Origin: Zasmidium citrigriseum
Lineage: Eukaryota > Ascomycota > Dothideomycetes > Mycosphaerellales > Mycosphaerellaceae
Direction of reading: 5' to 3'
Length of the DNA stretch: 64,000 nucleotides
NCBI GenBank assembly: GCA_002786025.1
Contig: NHNW01000030.1
Location: 310,001-374,000, forward strand
Shown: in pieces, positions 1 through 10,030 of the stretch
Numbering within the stretch: the first letter of the stretch is position 1
Layout of the letters: each line of letters starts with the position of its first letter
Translations under genes and position numbers: made by a program
Notes under the pieces: generated by a model
Told to the model about the DNA's origin: nothing
Databases searched by the model: none
What the model saw: the letters and a program-made list of their open reading frames with translations, nothing else

Positions 1-1066
1 GAGCAAAGAAGAGCAAGAAGTCCAAGGACGCAGCCAACCCTGGCGGCCAGCTGTACGGTCATCCTGCTTTCGGTACAATGGTGCAGTCTGGCAACAAGAT
101 CCGCAAGCAGCCCATCATCTACGCAGTGCCGGAGAGGACAGGTCCGGCGAAGACCAACTGGATGAATGACGCTGGCGATTTACGCGTTGCTCAACAACTA
201 GCAGCTATTCCCCGCCTGAAGCCAGGAGAAGAGGAGTACCGTCTCAGAGAGTCAGTATATTGCAGAATGCTCGCTGTCTTTATGGTCATCGCTGACGCTT
301 CCCAGCTACGAGGAAGAGTTGCCAGACTGGTACGAGCCTGCTCTCGAAAAGGCGGGCAGCCAGAAGATGTGCGTGCTTGAGCGCGACCGCGATGTCGAAC
401 GCAACTGTCACGCCGGCCACGATGACTGTCCATGCGAGACGCTCCAGATCGCCGGCAGCAAGGGCAATGTCTACACCGTTCGCATCTCACACCTTACTAC
501 CTGCAACTGCCCCGTCGGCATCTACAACAAGAAGGGCTCCGAGACACAATGCAAGCACATTCTATACGTCCTTCACTACGTGCTCAGAGCCCCAGAGCAT
601 CTCGCGTACCAGGCCGCCTTCCTGACATCGGAACTCAAAGAGCTCTTCGCCAATGCCCCGCCGCTTCCAATCGAAGTCGCCGAAGAAGACGTCAAGGACG
701 GCAACCGCAAGGAGGTCTCAGGTGACTGCCCAATCTGCTTCATGGACTTCGAGGAGGACGAAGCAGTCGTGTGGTGCAAGGCCGCCTGTGGCAACAACAT
801 TCACAAGCAGTAAGTCTCCCTATCCTCGATCTATATCCCTCGTATACTTATCTTTCTGCAGGTGCTTCAAGAAGTGGGCCGACATGAAGAGGCCTGTCAC
901 TTGTCCTTTCTGCCGCAGCGAGTGGCAGGACGAGGACACGAACAAGTCCAAGGGCCAAAAGACGAAGCTGACGAAGGTCGACCAGAGCCGCGGAGGGCGA
1001 GATGCTGGAGGCTATGTCAATGTTGCGGATCAGCTCCGGGCCGGTGACGACAGTGACGACGATTGA
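1..1066 (+). CDS. SWIM and RING zinc-finger protein (5' partial), putative E3 ubiquitin ligase
   Basis: The coding frame is already open at the window edge (Lys-rich, then Gly/Pro-rich), so the start is probably upstream. Three exons join in frame: up to 250, 306-809 and 862-1066. The introns are 251-305 (GTCAGT...CAG) and 810-861 (GTAAGT...CAG). A SWIM zinc finger (CNCPVG followed by CKH) lies near 508-560. A RING finger follows: CPIC at about 729, an H at the exon 2 end, CF after the splice and CPFCRSEW at about 902-926. SWIM plus RING in one chain is the ZSWIM2/MEKK1-like ubiquitin-ligase arrangement, so E3 activity is inferred, not shown. The C-terminus is hydrophilic and ends in an Asp-rich run. 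The splice at the RING junction restores the cysteine spacing, which supports the model. Confidence 0.85.
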
Positions 1067-1349
1067 GCGTGATGATGCATCGTTGGTGGAGAGGATGGCC
1101 GGGATGAATGTATGACTTTGGAGTGCCAGATGCTCTGATGGACAGCCAACGTCCGCAAACGCAAGCGTCAACAAACGGAACAACGAAGATACATGACTGA
1201 GATGAACATTGATACCCCCATTTGCTAGCAGACGCAACGAATGAGAAGAGCACGGACACAATCTCAAAATCAAAAGGGTATCCTTTCATTCCATCATTAA
1301 TCCAATCAGTCTGAAGTTCTATCAACAACGAATGGTGCCATCACTCCGC

Positions 1350-3479
1350 TCACAGCATCATACTCCTCCGCCGACTCGAAACCCGTCCACCAGCGACAGC
1401 AGGCTTCGCAGTTGCGCTGGCGGCCGCCTCCTTCCTCGGCGCCATCGAATGCCTCCTCTGATTCCTGCCAGCACCTGTCTTTGCACTCTCATCGACAGGC
1501 GAAGTCGACCGACTACTGCTATTCTGCGGCGGCGGAGAAGAAGACTTAAAATCATAGAGATCGAGTTCTTCCATCTTCTTGGCGGTTTCTTCTGACGAAG
1601 GCATTTCGATGCGATCAACGGAAGCCGTCTCGCGACGTTTGCGGTTGGTGGCGATCACAGAAGACAATGTTGCTCCAGAAGCAGAAGAAGATCGTTTCTG
1701 CGGTGCAGTCGCCTCCTCAATCGTCGTCGTCGCGGGCGGATGCTCGTCGGTACTCTTCTCTTTCAAAGGACTCCCCTCACCCACCACCGGAACCTCGTCT
1801 TTGATCTTCCAGCTCTCGTCTTCATCGTCCAAAGGTTCCTTCTTGACGCTCACACTCCGCGGTCCTTCCGATGTAGACTTCCTCTCCCGTTCCTTGGGGT
1901 TCATAGCCCGCTTCGGATCCTGGAGACCTGATATCGCGTCGACCATTTGTTTGCCGGGACGCCGCATTTTGGCGATGAGGCTTGGTTCGGCGTAGTTTAC
2001 TGCGGAGCGTGCGCGACGGGAGGGTCGCTGGCCGCTTTCGGTTGTGTTGCTCATGGAGCTTAGGTCGGCTGGTGGTGGTGTGTCGCGGGCGGCGGCGGGT
2101 TCTGAGGTTGGGGAGAAGATGTCGTCTGCTGGGGCGGGTGTGTAGGGTTGTAGTTGCTCTGCAGTCGATTGCTCAGGAGGTGGGACTTCGATTGTTGGGG
2201 CGATTTTTTCGGGTGGTGGCGAGGGGAGTGGGATGGCTGAGGCTCTTCGACCGCGAGAGGAGGGTCGGTCTTTGGGTGCGTTGAGCTTTGGTGGTGGTTT
2301 CTCCAGGTCGTCCTTGGGGGGCTTGTCTGTTCTGACGATGCGCTTCTTGGGAGAAGTGTTGACGCTCTTCTCGCCCAAGACTTTTCTCGTCGGCTTCGAA
2401 GGTGATGTCGGTCGGTCCTCATACACTGACTTCTGTGCTGGCTTTTCATCTTTCGTGGCGTTCTTCTCTTCGTCCGAGCCGGTTTGGTTCGTGGATGCTC
2501 TCCTGCTAAAAGTGAAGTCATCCTTGCTCGGCGGCTTGATCGGCTTCTCAGTCTCCCGGTCTGCCAGCTTCCGTTTCGCGCCTGTCCTGAGCATTGTGGA
2601 TGCTGCGGCGTCTCCTTCCGACTTGACTGGGGACTGAGCGAGAATCGAATGCCGTCTAATCTCCAGCTTCGATTGCGACGATTCCCTCCTCCTTCTCCTG
2701 GTTTCGAGGTTCACCGACGGCAGTAGTTCCTCCTCAGCAGGCTTGGGCGAGGTCTCTGTCGATTCTTGACTCTCCACAGCTTTGTTTGGATCCTCGCAAT
2801 CGAAGTGCGCGACAGGGGGCGGACCAATATCCGGACTCCCACTCGCACCACTCTGATCTGACAACCTAATAGCCCGAATATCCTCAGCTCCAAGTGTCCG
2901 TCGCGGATACTGCTTATCCTCAGCGATAGTCGGCATAACAGTATCCTGCATCAACTCAGCCAGCGGCTGTCGTTCCCGATATTGTCGTTGGCTAGGACTC
3001 AGAATCCGATGCTTCTCCACCGGACTCCTCTCATCCTCAAGTCCCTCCTCATCCAACCCGTCAATCATACCACTCAACTCCGCAATCTTCTCCCTCAAAT
3101 CACACTTCATCCTCCTGACAGCCAGACTCGACGCCTGCTTCCGCGCATTGTGCACCTCATTTTGCAGCGCGAGATTCTGCTCTCTCAGTTCCAAATTATC
3201 CGCCAGCAGCTTTTGGATCTCGAGTTCCAAGCTCCGGATACGTAGCGATTGAGTGGAGTTGTTCTTCGCGAGTTCGCGGTTCTGGCGGATGAAGCGGCGT
3301 TTAACTTCGTCGAAGTTAGCGGGCGGAATTTGCTTGACGGGTTTCGATTTCGTGCGCATCGCGGTGGAGTAGGTTGTTGTTGGATTGTACTTACGGGCTT
3401 CGACATTCTCGCTGCCAACAATGGAAGAGCCAGGCGCAGGTTGGGCGGCTGCAGGCGCGACCTCGTTCAACCGCGCCAT
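1350..3479 (-). CDS. SGO1: Shugoshin, centromeric cohesin protector
   Basis: Shugoshin recruits PP2A to centromeres and protects cohesin until anaphase. The N-terminus MARLNE and the motif ALKRRFIRQNRE followed by NSTQSLRIR form the conserved start of the coiled coil, which runs for about 70 residues. A basic C-terminal shugoshin box (PSRRARSAVNYAEP, then KMRRPGKQM) lies near 1935-2025. The middle is long, charged and low complexity, as usual in the family. The frame is fully open, but a 90-nt in-frame intron at 3305-3394 (GTAAGT donor, CTAAC branch, AAG acceptor) is very likely: removing it creates the family motif EALKRRF. Exons are 3395-3479 and 1350-3304, giving about 679 residues spliced or 709 unspliced. 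It is divergent from DAD2. Confidence 0.9.
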   Translation of the reverse strand: MARLNEVAPAAAQPAPGSSIVGSENVEARKYNPTTTYSTAMRTKSKPVKQIPPANFDEVKRRFIRQNRELAKNNSTQSLRIRSLELEIQKLLADNLELREQNLALQNEVHNARKQASSLAVRRMKCDLREKIAELSGMIDGLDEEGLEDERSPVEKHRILSPSQRQYRERQPLAELMQDTVMPTIAEDKQYPRRTLGAEDIRAIRLSDQSGASGSPDIGPPPVAHFDCEDPNKAVESQESTETSPKPAEEELLPSVNLETRRRRRESSQSKLEIRRHSILAQSPVKSEGDAAASTMLRTGAKRKLADRETEKPIKPPSKDDFTFSRRASTNQTGSDEEKNATKDEKPAQKSVYEDRPTSPSKPTRKVLGEKSVNTSPKKRIVRTDKPPKDDLEKPPPKLNAPKDRPSSRGRRASAIPLPSPPPEKIAPTIEVPPPEQSTAEQLQPYTPAPADDIFSPTSEPAAARDTPPPADLSSMSNTTESGQRPSRRARSAVNYAEPSLIAKMRRPGKQMVDAISGLQDPKRAMNPKERERKSTSEGPRSVSVKKEPLDDEDESWKIKDEVPVVGEGSPLKEKSTDEHPPATTTIEEATAPQKRSSSASGATLSSVIATNRKRRETASVDRIEMPSSEETAKKMEELDLYDFKSSSPPPQNSSSRSTSPVDESAKTGAGRNQRRHSMAPRKEAAASATAKPAVAGGRVSSRRRSMML

Positions 3480-3796
3480 GCACTGCTGGGAAGTCGCGGA
3501 CAGGAATGCGCGGTATTGATCAATCGTGGCGGTATCTCAGATACTTTGGTGATGTATTCCGGCATAAGACTGCGTGTGGATGGGCGGGTATTTGGTTGTG
3601 GAGCGATGGGCGCGTTGTTCGTGTGGCTGTTGGGCAGGCGTCCCAGTCCTTCCCAAAAGTGTGTTTTGATGCGCTGTCTCCACGGCAACGGCGAATCCCA
3701 CCGCTTTCTGCACCGCGCGATGCCCCTCTTGTCTAGACGCGACTTGACTTGACTGCACGTCGCATCGCATTGCAACATCCACGAGATACGACCAAA
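3480..3796. promoter_or_regulatory. Shared promoter region between shugoshin and DAD2
   Basis: The 317 bp between the two divergent start codons must hold both promoters. I see no clear TATA box or repeat. The position implies co-regulation of two chromosome-segregation genes, but the sequence alone does not show it. Confidence 0.45.
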
Positions 3797-4228
3797 ATGT
3801 CCAACCGGCCGACGTCGCGACAGACAATTCTGCCGTCGCAGTCCACCATCCGACCTTCCTCTGGCCTGGGTCTGCCAACATCAAACCAATCCGCCCTCCA
3901 AGCGCGCATCAATGAAAAGAAACTCGAGCTGGAATCACTCCGCCAACTACGCGATCTCTCTGCAGGTCTGGCGGGACAGATGCAGCAGCTAGAAGACAAG
4001 CTTAATACGCTGAGCAATGGCACTGAGGCGGTCGCGGCGGTGATGGGCAACTGGAATACCGTGCTGAGAGCGATTTACATGGCGAGTCAGAAGATTCCTA
4101 AGCCGAAGGAGGAGGGTAAGGAGGAGAAGCAGGAGTTGCCGCAGACGTTGGTTCGGATTCCGATTCAGCAGGCGGAGGCGGCGCAGAGGGAGCAGGAGGC
4201 CAAGAGGCAGGCTGAGGCGGGAGAATGA
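3797..4228 (+). CDS. DAD2: DASH complex subunit Dad2
   Basis: Dad2 is a subunit of the fungal DASH/Dam1 ring that couples kinetochores to spindle microtubules. The protein has 143 residues and no intron. A Ser/Thr-rich leader precedes a coiled coil starting at about residue 34 (LQARINEKKLELESLRQLRD). The Dad2 signature with MGNWNTVLRAIYMAS follows, then a charged Lys/Glu tail. The open frame extends upstream, but the ATG at 3797 gives the usual short leader and sits in an A-rich context. The length fits filamentous-fungal Dad2. It lies head to head with shugoshin and directly precedes the convergent YPI1 gene. Confidence 0.88.
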   Translation: MSNRPTSRQTILPSQSTIRPSSGLGLPTSNQSALQARINEKKLELESLRQLRDLSAGLAGQMQQLEDKLNTLSNGTEAVAAVMGNWNTVLRAIYMASQKIPKPKEEGKEEKQELPQTLVRIPIQQAEAAQREQEAKRQAEAGE

Positions 4229-4938
4229 GTCTTCAATGTCATGGGAAATACCAACAACAGATGAAATCATGACGACTTCGAAGTATTCACCGGGAGGACG
4301 GTATGCGTACTATAAGACGTGGCTCGGACAGCTTCAAAGCCGACTTCAGGAATGTCAGACATGAACGCAACGACCCCACGGTAGCACTGGGGGCCTAGTG
4401 TGCGATCAGAGGGAACGGGTAGGGACGCGAAGTGGATGAAGCCTAGAGGAGAATCTCAGTGGATGATGCTGGAGGGAAGACTGTGATCGAATTGGAAGTG
4501 CAGGATCACAAACTTGCTGTAGTGTTCTATGGCAAGTCTAAGCCTATGTGGATGGATGTGATGGCAAGCTGCTGCTGGACATTGTCGTGGGTCCGTTCTC
4601 CGGCCTCCACGAGGGGTATGTATGAGTCTCAAAAAGTATTGAGCTGTTCGCATCCGCCGTCACTCGTAATACTCATTCGATACCGCTGGCCAGCACGTCC
4701 AACTGCTGTTCTTCGCCCATTACTGAGGACTGGAGCCTTCCCAAGCGCGCGATATTTCTGGCACTTCTCCTCAGACTTCACGATCGTCTGTGGTACTGCT
4801 GGAAATTCCTGCCCCAGTATCGTCTCGTCGTGTCCGGCAAACCGCATCAAGACCGAGACCGTCCTTGCAGAAGGACGTTTTATAACAGGTCCCTTTAGTC
4901 GAGACCAAATGACCATGATTTCGTCATGTCCGCGTGCC
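4229..4938. other. Intergenic, convergent 3' ends of DAD2 and YPI1
   Basis: This stretch of about 710 bp holds the 3' flanks of two convergent genes. An open frame at 4459-5280 (+) runs through it, but it continues antisense into YPI1 and shows no recognisable domain. I see no RNA gene or repeat. Confidence 0.5.
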
Positions 4939-5391
4939 TCACGTCTCCTTCCCCTTCCCCTTATACTTCGGCTGCCGCTCATACGCATTCGGACTCGGCT
5001 TCCTCTCCTTGCCCTTATCCCCATCCTTCCCCTCGCCCTTCCTCCCCCTCTTCCCACTCCCACCAGCCCTCTGCGCCCGACTCAAATCCGGCTCCGAATC
5101 ACTATCATCACTACTACTCGAATCGCTCTCCGAATCCGAGTCGCCGGGCTCGTGGGGTTTGTGGTAGATACAGCAGACTTTACTGCTCTTCTTTCCCATT
5201 CCTTCGTTGTCTACTACGTCTTCTGCCCATTGGATTCTTCTTCTTTCCTCGGGTTCGGCGCGGAGACGGAGGGTTGCTGAGGGGCCTGAGGAGGAGTTTT
5301 CGGTTTGGAGGATTGTTTGGGAGCCGGAGGTTGAGGTTGGGGTTGCGGTGCCGCTGCCTGCGAGGCGGGTTTGGGGGCGTTGGTTTGCCAT
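4939..5391 (-). CDS. YPI1: Type 1 protein phosphatase inhibitor/regulator Ypi1
   Basis: Ypi1 (PPP1R11/inhibitor-3 family) binds the PP1 catalytic subunit Glc7 and controls its nuclear activity. The core is diagnostic: [20 protein letters not shown] followed by a Cys-Cys and IYH segment. It contains the RVxW-type PP1-docking motif, here RIQW at about residues 52-55. The flanks are disordered: a Ser/Thr/Gln-rich N-terminus and an acidic Ser/Asp run, then a Lys/Gly-rich tail. I chose the ATG at 5391 (MANQRPQ), which matches the usual start. An in-frame ATG at 5421 would add ten residues. The product is about 150 residues without introns. Several rounds of mitosis also involve PP1, which is of interest next to shugoshin and DAD2. 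Confidence 0.88.
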   Translation of the reverse strand: MANQRPQTRLAGSGTATPTSTSGSQTILQTENSSSGPSATLRLRAEPEERRRIQWAEDVVDNEGMGKKSSKVCCIYHKPHEPGDSDSESDSSSSDDSDSEPDLSRAQRAGGSGKRGRKGEGKDGDKGKERKPSPNAYERQPKYKGKGKET

Positions 5392-6164
5392 CGTTTGGGG
5401 CATGCGAGTTGTGTTGGTCAAGGGGTGGCTTCAAGTCGACTCAGCAGAGTATTGGGTAGGCGCAATCGTGTGTTGGCAGAAACAGTCGTGTCTTTAATAT
5501 GGTTGTGGAGTCTGACGAATGCTCGCGTGCTTCAGTTCTGGACGATTCTGCGGTGAAGGATTCCTGATGTTGCTGCGAGTGACGTTTTGGCTGTGCTTGG
5601 CCTGGGATGGCGGGGTAGAAACGGCGGACAAAGATAGAGTTTGCGACCTGCAGATGGACAAGTCAAGCCACAGCACCAGCACCAGAGCAGCACAGCACCA
5701 CCTCACAACACCGCCGCCGTCTACTGCCGCCCGCCCGTCGTTTGTTGCCGACGCTGCGATACTGCTGCTGCGACCTCAGTGCTCAGTGCTGCTGTCGCGG
5801 TTGATATTGCATTGCTGGCTTGGTAATCGACAGCCTGGCCATCGCGCGCTAGTGACGCCACAGCAGAGCGACGGTGAACCTTCGGACGGCAACAACGCAA
5901 GACGCTTCTCTGCAAACCCGCCCCACCGACAACCGCACGCTCTTCACTCGCACAACAACCACCACCTCACCGACACACTGCACCCACGCACCACCCGATC
6001 CATCTCTCCGCGACACCACCACCGCTCTCTCTCTGGACCGCCGCTGGATGAGACACGCCTAAACGCCATCCCAGCGGTCTGCGCGCGTCGACACCTCTAC
6101 CCACCGCGGGCTCACGGCCGGCGCTGCCACTTCTCGCCCACACACCCTCCCACCTACCGCAATC
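5392..6164. promoter_or_regulatory. Promoter and long leader between YPI1 and CRM1
   Basis: About 770 bp separate divergent YPI1 and CRM1. The last 280 bp before the CRM1 ATG are strikingly C/A-rich and G-poor, as in leaders of highly expressed fungal genes. An ORF across it (5519-6298) overlaps CRM1 out of frame and looks spurious. Confidence 0.5.
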
Positions 6165-9100
6165 ATGTCGATGAGCATCCAGGAGCTCGACGCCACCGTG
6201 CGTGCCTTCTACGAGGGCCGTGGCGACCAGCAGAAGGCCGCCCAGGCCAGCCTCAACCAGTTCAAGGAGAATCCAGACGCATGGCTGTTGGTCGATAAGA
6301 TCCTGCAAGACGCAGAATACCCGCAAACCAAGTACCTCGGACTGCAGGTCCTCGACAATGTGATCATGACGCGGTGGAAGGTGCTGCCCCGCGACCAGTG
6401 TCATGGCATCCGCAACTTTGTCGTCAACTTCATCATCCAGCAGAGCAGTACCGAAGAGAGCCTGCGCAAGGAGCGGGCGCTGCTCAACAAGCTGAACCTC
6501 GTGCTGGTCAGCATCCTGAAGCAGGAATGGCCGCACAACTGGCCAACCTTCATCAACGAGATCATCTCCTCTTGCCGCAGCAGTCTACCCATCTGCGAGA
6601 ACAACATGGCCATCCTGCGATTATTGTCCGAGGAGGTCTTCGACTTCTCGACAGACCAGATGACCAGCACCAAGACGAGACAGCTCAAGCAGAGCATGTG
6701 CGATGAATTCACAGCCATCTACAACCTGTGCTCGGAGATCCTGAGCACCGCAGATCAGCCTAGTCTTATCAAGGCCACGCTCGAGACGCTTCTACGCTTC
6801 CTCAACTGGATTCCACTAGGCTACATCTTCGAGACGCCTCCCACAGGACAGTCTCTCATCGAGACGCTGCGGAGCCGATTCCTCGAAGCACCCGAATTCC
6901 GAAACATCACTCTCAAGTGTCTGACCGAGATTGGCGGTCTGCAGACCGAGCACAACTGGAATGAGAAGCTCGTCCAGATGTTCACCGAGACTCTCGAAAC
7001 CATCTCGAAAATCATCCCACTTTCGCTTGATCTCAAGCAGACCTACGCGCAGTCGAATAGCAGAGATCAGGAATTCGTGCAAAACCTCGCCCTCTTCCTC
7101 TGCAATTTCTTCAGCAATCACCTCAGTATCATCGAGAACCTCCCGAACCGTGACTACCTGATCCATGGCCACTTCTACCTCATCCGGATATCGCAGATTG
7201 AGGACCGCGAGATCTTCAAGATCTGCCTGGAGTACTGGACGAAGCTGGTGTGCGAGCTGTACGACGAGATGCAGCAAATTCCAATCACCGAGATGAACCC
7301 ACTCATCAACATGAGCGGCATGCAGAACGGCGGTGCCATGAACCCGTCGATCATGGCCAACTACCCACTGCGCAAGCACAAGTACACCGACGTGCTTTCC
7401 AACTTGCGCCAGGTCATGATCGAGAAGATGGCTAAGCCCGAGGAAGTGCTGGTCGTGGAAAACGACGAGGGTGAGATTGTGCGTGAGTTCGTCAAGGAGT
7501 CCGACACGATCCAGCTTTACAAGACCACCCGAGAGTGCTTGGTCTTCCTGACTCACCTAGACGTTGTCGACACTGAGCAGATCATGTCCGAGAAGCTGGC
7601 ACGGCAGGTCGATGGCACGGAATGGAGTTGGGCAAACTGCAACACTCTCTGCTGGGCCATCGGCTCCATCTCTGGTGCCATGAACGAGGAGACTGAGAAG
7701 CGCTTCCTCGTTACCGTCATCAAGGACCTGCTTGGCCTGACCGAGATGAAGCGAGGCAAGGACAACAAGGCCGTCGTTGCATCTAACATCATGTACATCG
7801 TCGGCCAGTACCCACGCTTCCTCAAGGCTCATTGGAAGTTTCTCAAGACGGTCGTCAACAAGCTTTTCGAATTCATGCACGAGACGCACGAGGGTGTCCA
7901 GGACATGGCTTGCGACACTTTCATCAAGATCGCGAACAAGTGCAAGCGCCATTTCGTTATCCAACAGCCTGGCGAGTCTGAGCCTTTCATTGACGAGATT
8001 GTCAAATCGATGCGCAAGATCACCTGCGACTTATCGCCTCAGCAAGTCCACACCTTCTACGAGGCTTGTGGCTACATGATCAGCGCACAAGGCCACAAGA
8101 ATACCCAGGAGCGTCTGATCAGCGAGCTGATGAGTCTGCCCAACCAGGCCTGGGATCAGATCATCCAGTCCGCGCACCAGGACCCTAACATTCTGCAGAA
8201 CGCCGAGACCATCAAGATCATCGGCAACATCATGAAGACGAACGTCGCAGCCTGCAGCAGTATTGGCTCATACTTCTACCCACAGATCGGCCGGATATAC
8301 ATGGACATGCTCACGATGTACCGTGCTGCATCCCAGCTCATTGACGAAGCAGTACAGCGCGAGGGTAATATCGCCACGAAGATGCCAAAGACGCGTGGTT
8401 TGCGAACGATCAAGAAGGAGATTCTCAAGCTCATCACCACCTTCGTGGAGAAGGCCGATGACCTGGAGATGATCCACCAGACGCTCGTACCACAGTTGCT
8501 CGAGGCAGTGCTTCTTGATTACAAGAACAACGTCCCAGATGCCCGTGAAGCGGAGGTTTTGGCAGTTATAACGGTGCTCATCACGAAGCTCCAGGTACGT
8601 TGGACCCCTGCAACCAGCAAGTACATGATTGTACGCGCCATCGCAACTAAGGGTCTTGTCGACGATGCTGACATGCAGACGAAGGGCATGATGACCGAGC
8701 AAGTGCCTGCCATTCTTGACGCCGTCTTTGAATGCACACTTGACATGATCAACAAAGACTTCTCCGAATACCCCGAGCACCGCGTCGAGTTCTTCAAGAT
8801 GCTTCGTGCAATCAACCAGCGTTGCTTCCCAGCCCTCCTCAAGCTCGACCAAGCGCACTTCAAGCTGGTCATCGACTCGTGTATGTGGGCCTCCAAGCAC
8901 GACAACCGCGTTGTCGAGAGCGAAGGCCTTAACATGTGCATTGAGCTGGTCGAGAACATGGCGAACCAGACCGACCAGGCGACTTGCGACGCTTTCTTCC
9001 TCAACTTCTACACGACCATCCTGCAGGACGTCTTCTTCGTGCTCACCGACTCGGATCACAAGGCTGGCTTCAAGCACCAGTCAATGCTTCTCGCTCGGCT

Positions 9101-9467
9101 GTTCTACCTGGTCGGCGCTGACAAGATCTCTGGCCCGATCTCTAGCGAGCAACAAGGCCAGTCGAACAAGGAATTCCTGTCAAACTTCGTCGCCCAACTC
9201 CTTTCCAACGCCTTCCCGAATCTGCAAGCTGTGCAGATCACCAACTTCATCAAGAGCCTGTTCGAGAATACTGAGGACCACACCAAATTCAAGCTGATCC
9301 TCCGTGACTTCCTGATCCAGCTCAAGGAGTTCGCCGGCGACAACGCCGAGCTCTTCACCGAGGACCGTGAGAAGGCCGCCCAGGAGGCCAAGGACCAGGA
9401 GCGTGAGCGCATGGCTAAGGTCGGTGGTCTGCTCAAGCCCAGCGAGATTGACGATGACGAGCTATGA
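6165..9467 (+). CDS. CRM1: Exportin-1 (CRM1), nuclear export receptor
   Basis: CRM1 is the karyopherin that carries leucine-rich NES cargoes out of the nucleus with Ran-GTP. The protein is 1100 residues long, encoded in a single exon, and collinear with yeast and human CRM1. The N-terminal importin-beta/CRIME segment occupies about residues 30-150. HEAT repeats follow, with the NES-groove segment GKDNKAVVASNIMYIVGQYP at about 531-550 and VQDMACDTF at about 578-586. The C-terminal acidic tail (EIDDDEL) is present. The residue at the leptomycin-B site of human Cys528 is Thr526 (codon 7740-7742, in LLGLTEMKRG), so it should behave like naturally resistant fungal CRM1. The coding region is rich in C-ending codons, in keeping with high expression. 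Confidence 0.98.
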   Translation: MSMSIQELDATVRAFYEGRGDQQKAAQASLNQFKENPDAWLLVDKILQDAEYPQTKYLGLQVLDNVIMTRWKVLPRDQCHGIRNFVVNFIIQQSSTEESLRKERALLNKLNLVLVSILKQEWPHNWPTFINEIISSCRSSLPICENNMAILRLLSEEVFDFSTDQMTSTKTRQLKQSMCDEFTAIYNLCSEILSTADQPSLIKATLETLLRFLNWIPLGYIFETPPTGQSLIETLRSRFLEAPEFRNITLKCLTEIGGLQTEHNWNEKLVQMFTETLETISKIIPLSLDLKQTYAQSNSRDQEFVQNLALFLCNFFSNHLSIIENLPNRDYLIHGHFYLIRISQIEDREIFKICLEYWTKLVCELYDEMQQIPITEMNPLINMSGMQNGGAMNPSIMANYPLRKHKYTDVLSNLRQVMIEKMAKPEEVLVVENDEGEIVREFVKESDTIQLYKTTRECLVFLTHLDVVDTEQIMSEKLARQVDGTEWSWANCNTLCWAIGSISGAMNEETEKRFLVTVIKDLLGLTEMKRGKDNKAVVASNIMYIVGQYPRFLKAHWKFLKTVVNKLFEFMHETHEGVQDMACDTFIKIANKCKRHFVIQQPGESEPFIDEIVKSMRKITCDLSPQQVHTFYEACGYMISAQGHKNTQERLISELMSLPNQAWDQIIQSAHQDPNILQNAETIKIIGNIMKTNVAACSSIGSYFYPQIGRIYMDMLTMYRAASQLIDEAVQREGNIATKMPKTRGLRTIKKEILKLITTFVEKADDLEMIHQTLVPQLLEAVLLDYKNNVPDAREAEVLAVITVLITKLQVRWTPATSKYMIVRAIATKGLVDDADMQTKGMMTEQVPAILDAVFECTLDMINKDFSEYPEHRVEFFKMLRAINQRCFPALLKLDQAHFKLVIDSCMWASKHDNRVVESEGLNMCIELVENMANQTDQATCDAFFLNFYTTILQDVFFVLTDSDHKAGFKHQSMLLARLFYLVGADKISGPISSEQQGQSNKEFLSNFVAQLLSNAFPNLQAVQITNFIKSLFENTEDHTKFKLILRDFLIQLKEFAGDNAELFTEDREKAAQEAKDQERERMAKVGGLLKPSEIDDDEL

Positions 9468-10030
9468 CTTGACCAAGAAGTCGAACTCGCAAGAGGGACT
9501 GGCAAGGAGTTGAGTGTGGAGGACGCCGAGGCGATGGGACTGTGATGCAGCATGCCCCCGACCAATCGCTTGATGCACTCTCAATGGCCAAAAAAAAACT
9601 ACAACGGAGCGCAAGCTGGGCGAACGGTGCAACAAGGCGAAGGCTGGTTTCATCATGACTCGGCTTGTGTATGGACGACGGCCTGTCTGTTTTTGTTTGT
9701 TGTTATTGCGCCTCTCAGAGATACCAGACGCACGTATTGCGGTTAAGAAAAAGCATTTTGGTAGAAAAATCACTGAGTGAGGCGTGAGGCCTCTGATGCA
9801 GTCTTCCGCAGAGGAACTTGCATAGTAGAATGAGAGCGAAAGTCTAGATAACCCACAACGAATTGCGAAGAGTTTTCATGTCGAATTTGATTGAGACTTG
9901 TGATGAAGTAGAGAAGGATCCTTTTCCAAACAAGATATGTACACGCTCGCTCCTTGACAAACATTGCAATCCTGAATCACATCGTGAACGAAGTCCATAT
10001 TCTAAATACAAACGCCACCTTTAAATCAGA
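9468..10030. other. Intergenic between convergent CRM1 and acyl-CoA oxidase
   Basis: These 563 bp hold only the 3' flanks of two convergent genes. They include A-rich runs (near 9590 and 9750) that may serve polyadenylation. I see no further gene. Confidence 0.5.

Noticed and set aside
4459..5280. 273-codon plus-strand frame
   Set aside because: Its second half runs antisense to YPI1, and the first half has no recognisable feature.
5519..6298. 259-codon plus-strand frame before CRM1
   Set aside because: It overlaps the CRM1 start out of frame and is His/Pro/Arg-rich from C-rich leader DNA.
7901..7920. Cys in the CRM1 motif VQDMACDTF as the leptomycin B target
   Set aside because: That Cys is residue 583 and conserved in yeast too. 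The true target position lies in the LLGL-x-x-x-KRG segment and is Thr here.
8268..9077. 269-codon minus-strand frame opposite CRM1
   Set aside because: Antisense shadow of the exportin, Val/Leu/Glu-rich without motifs.
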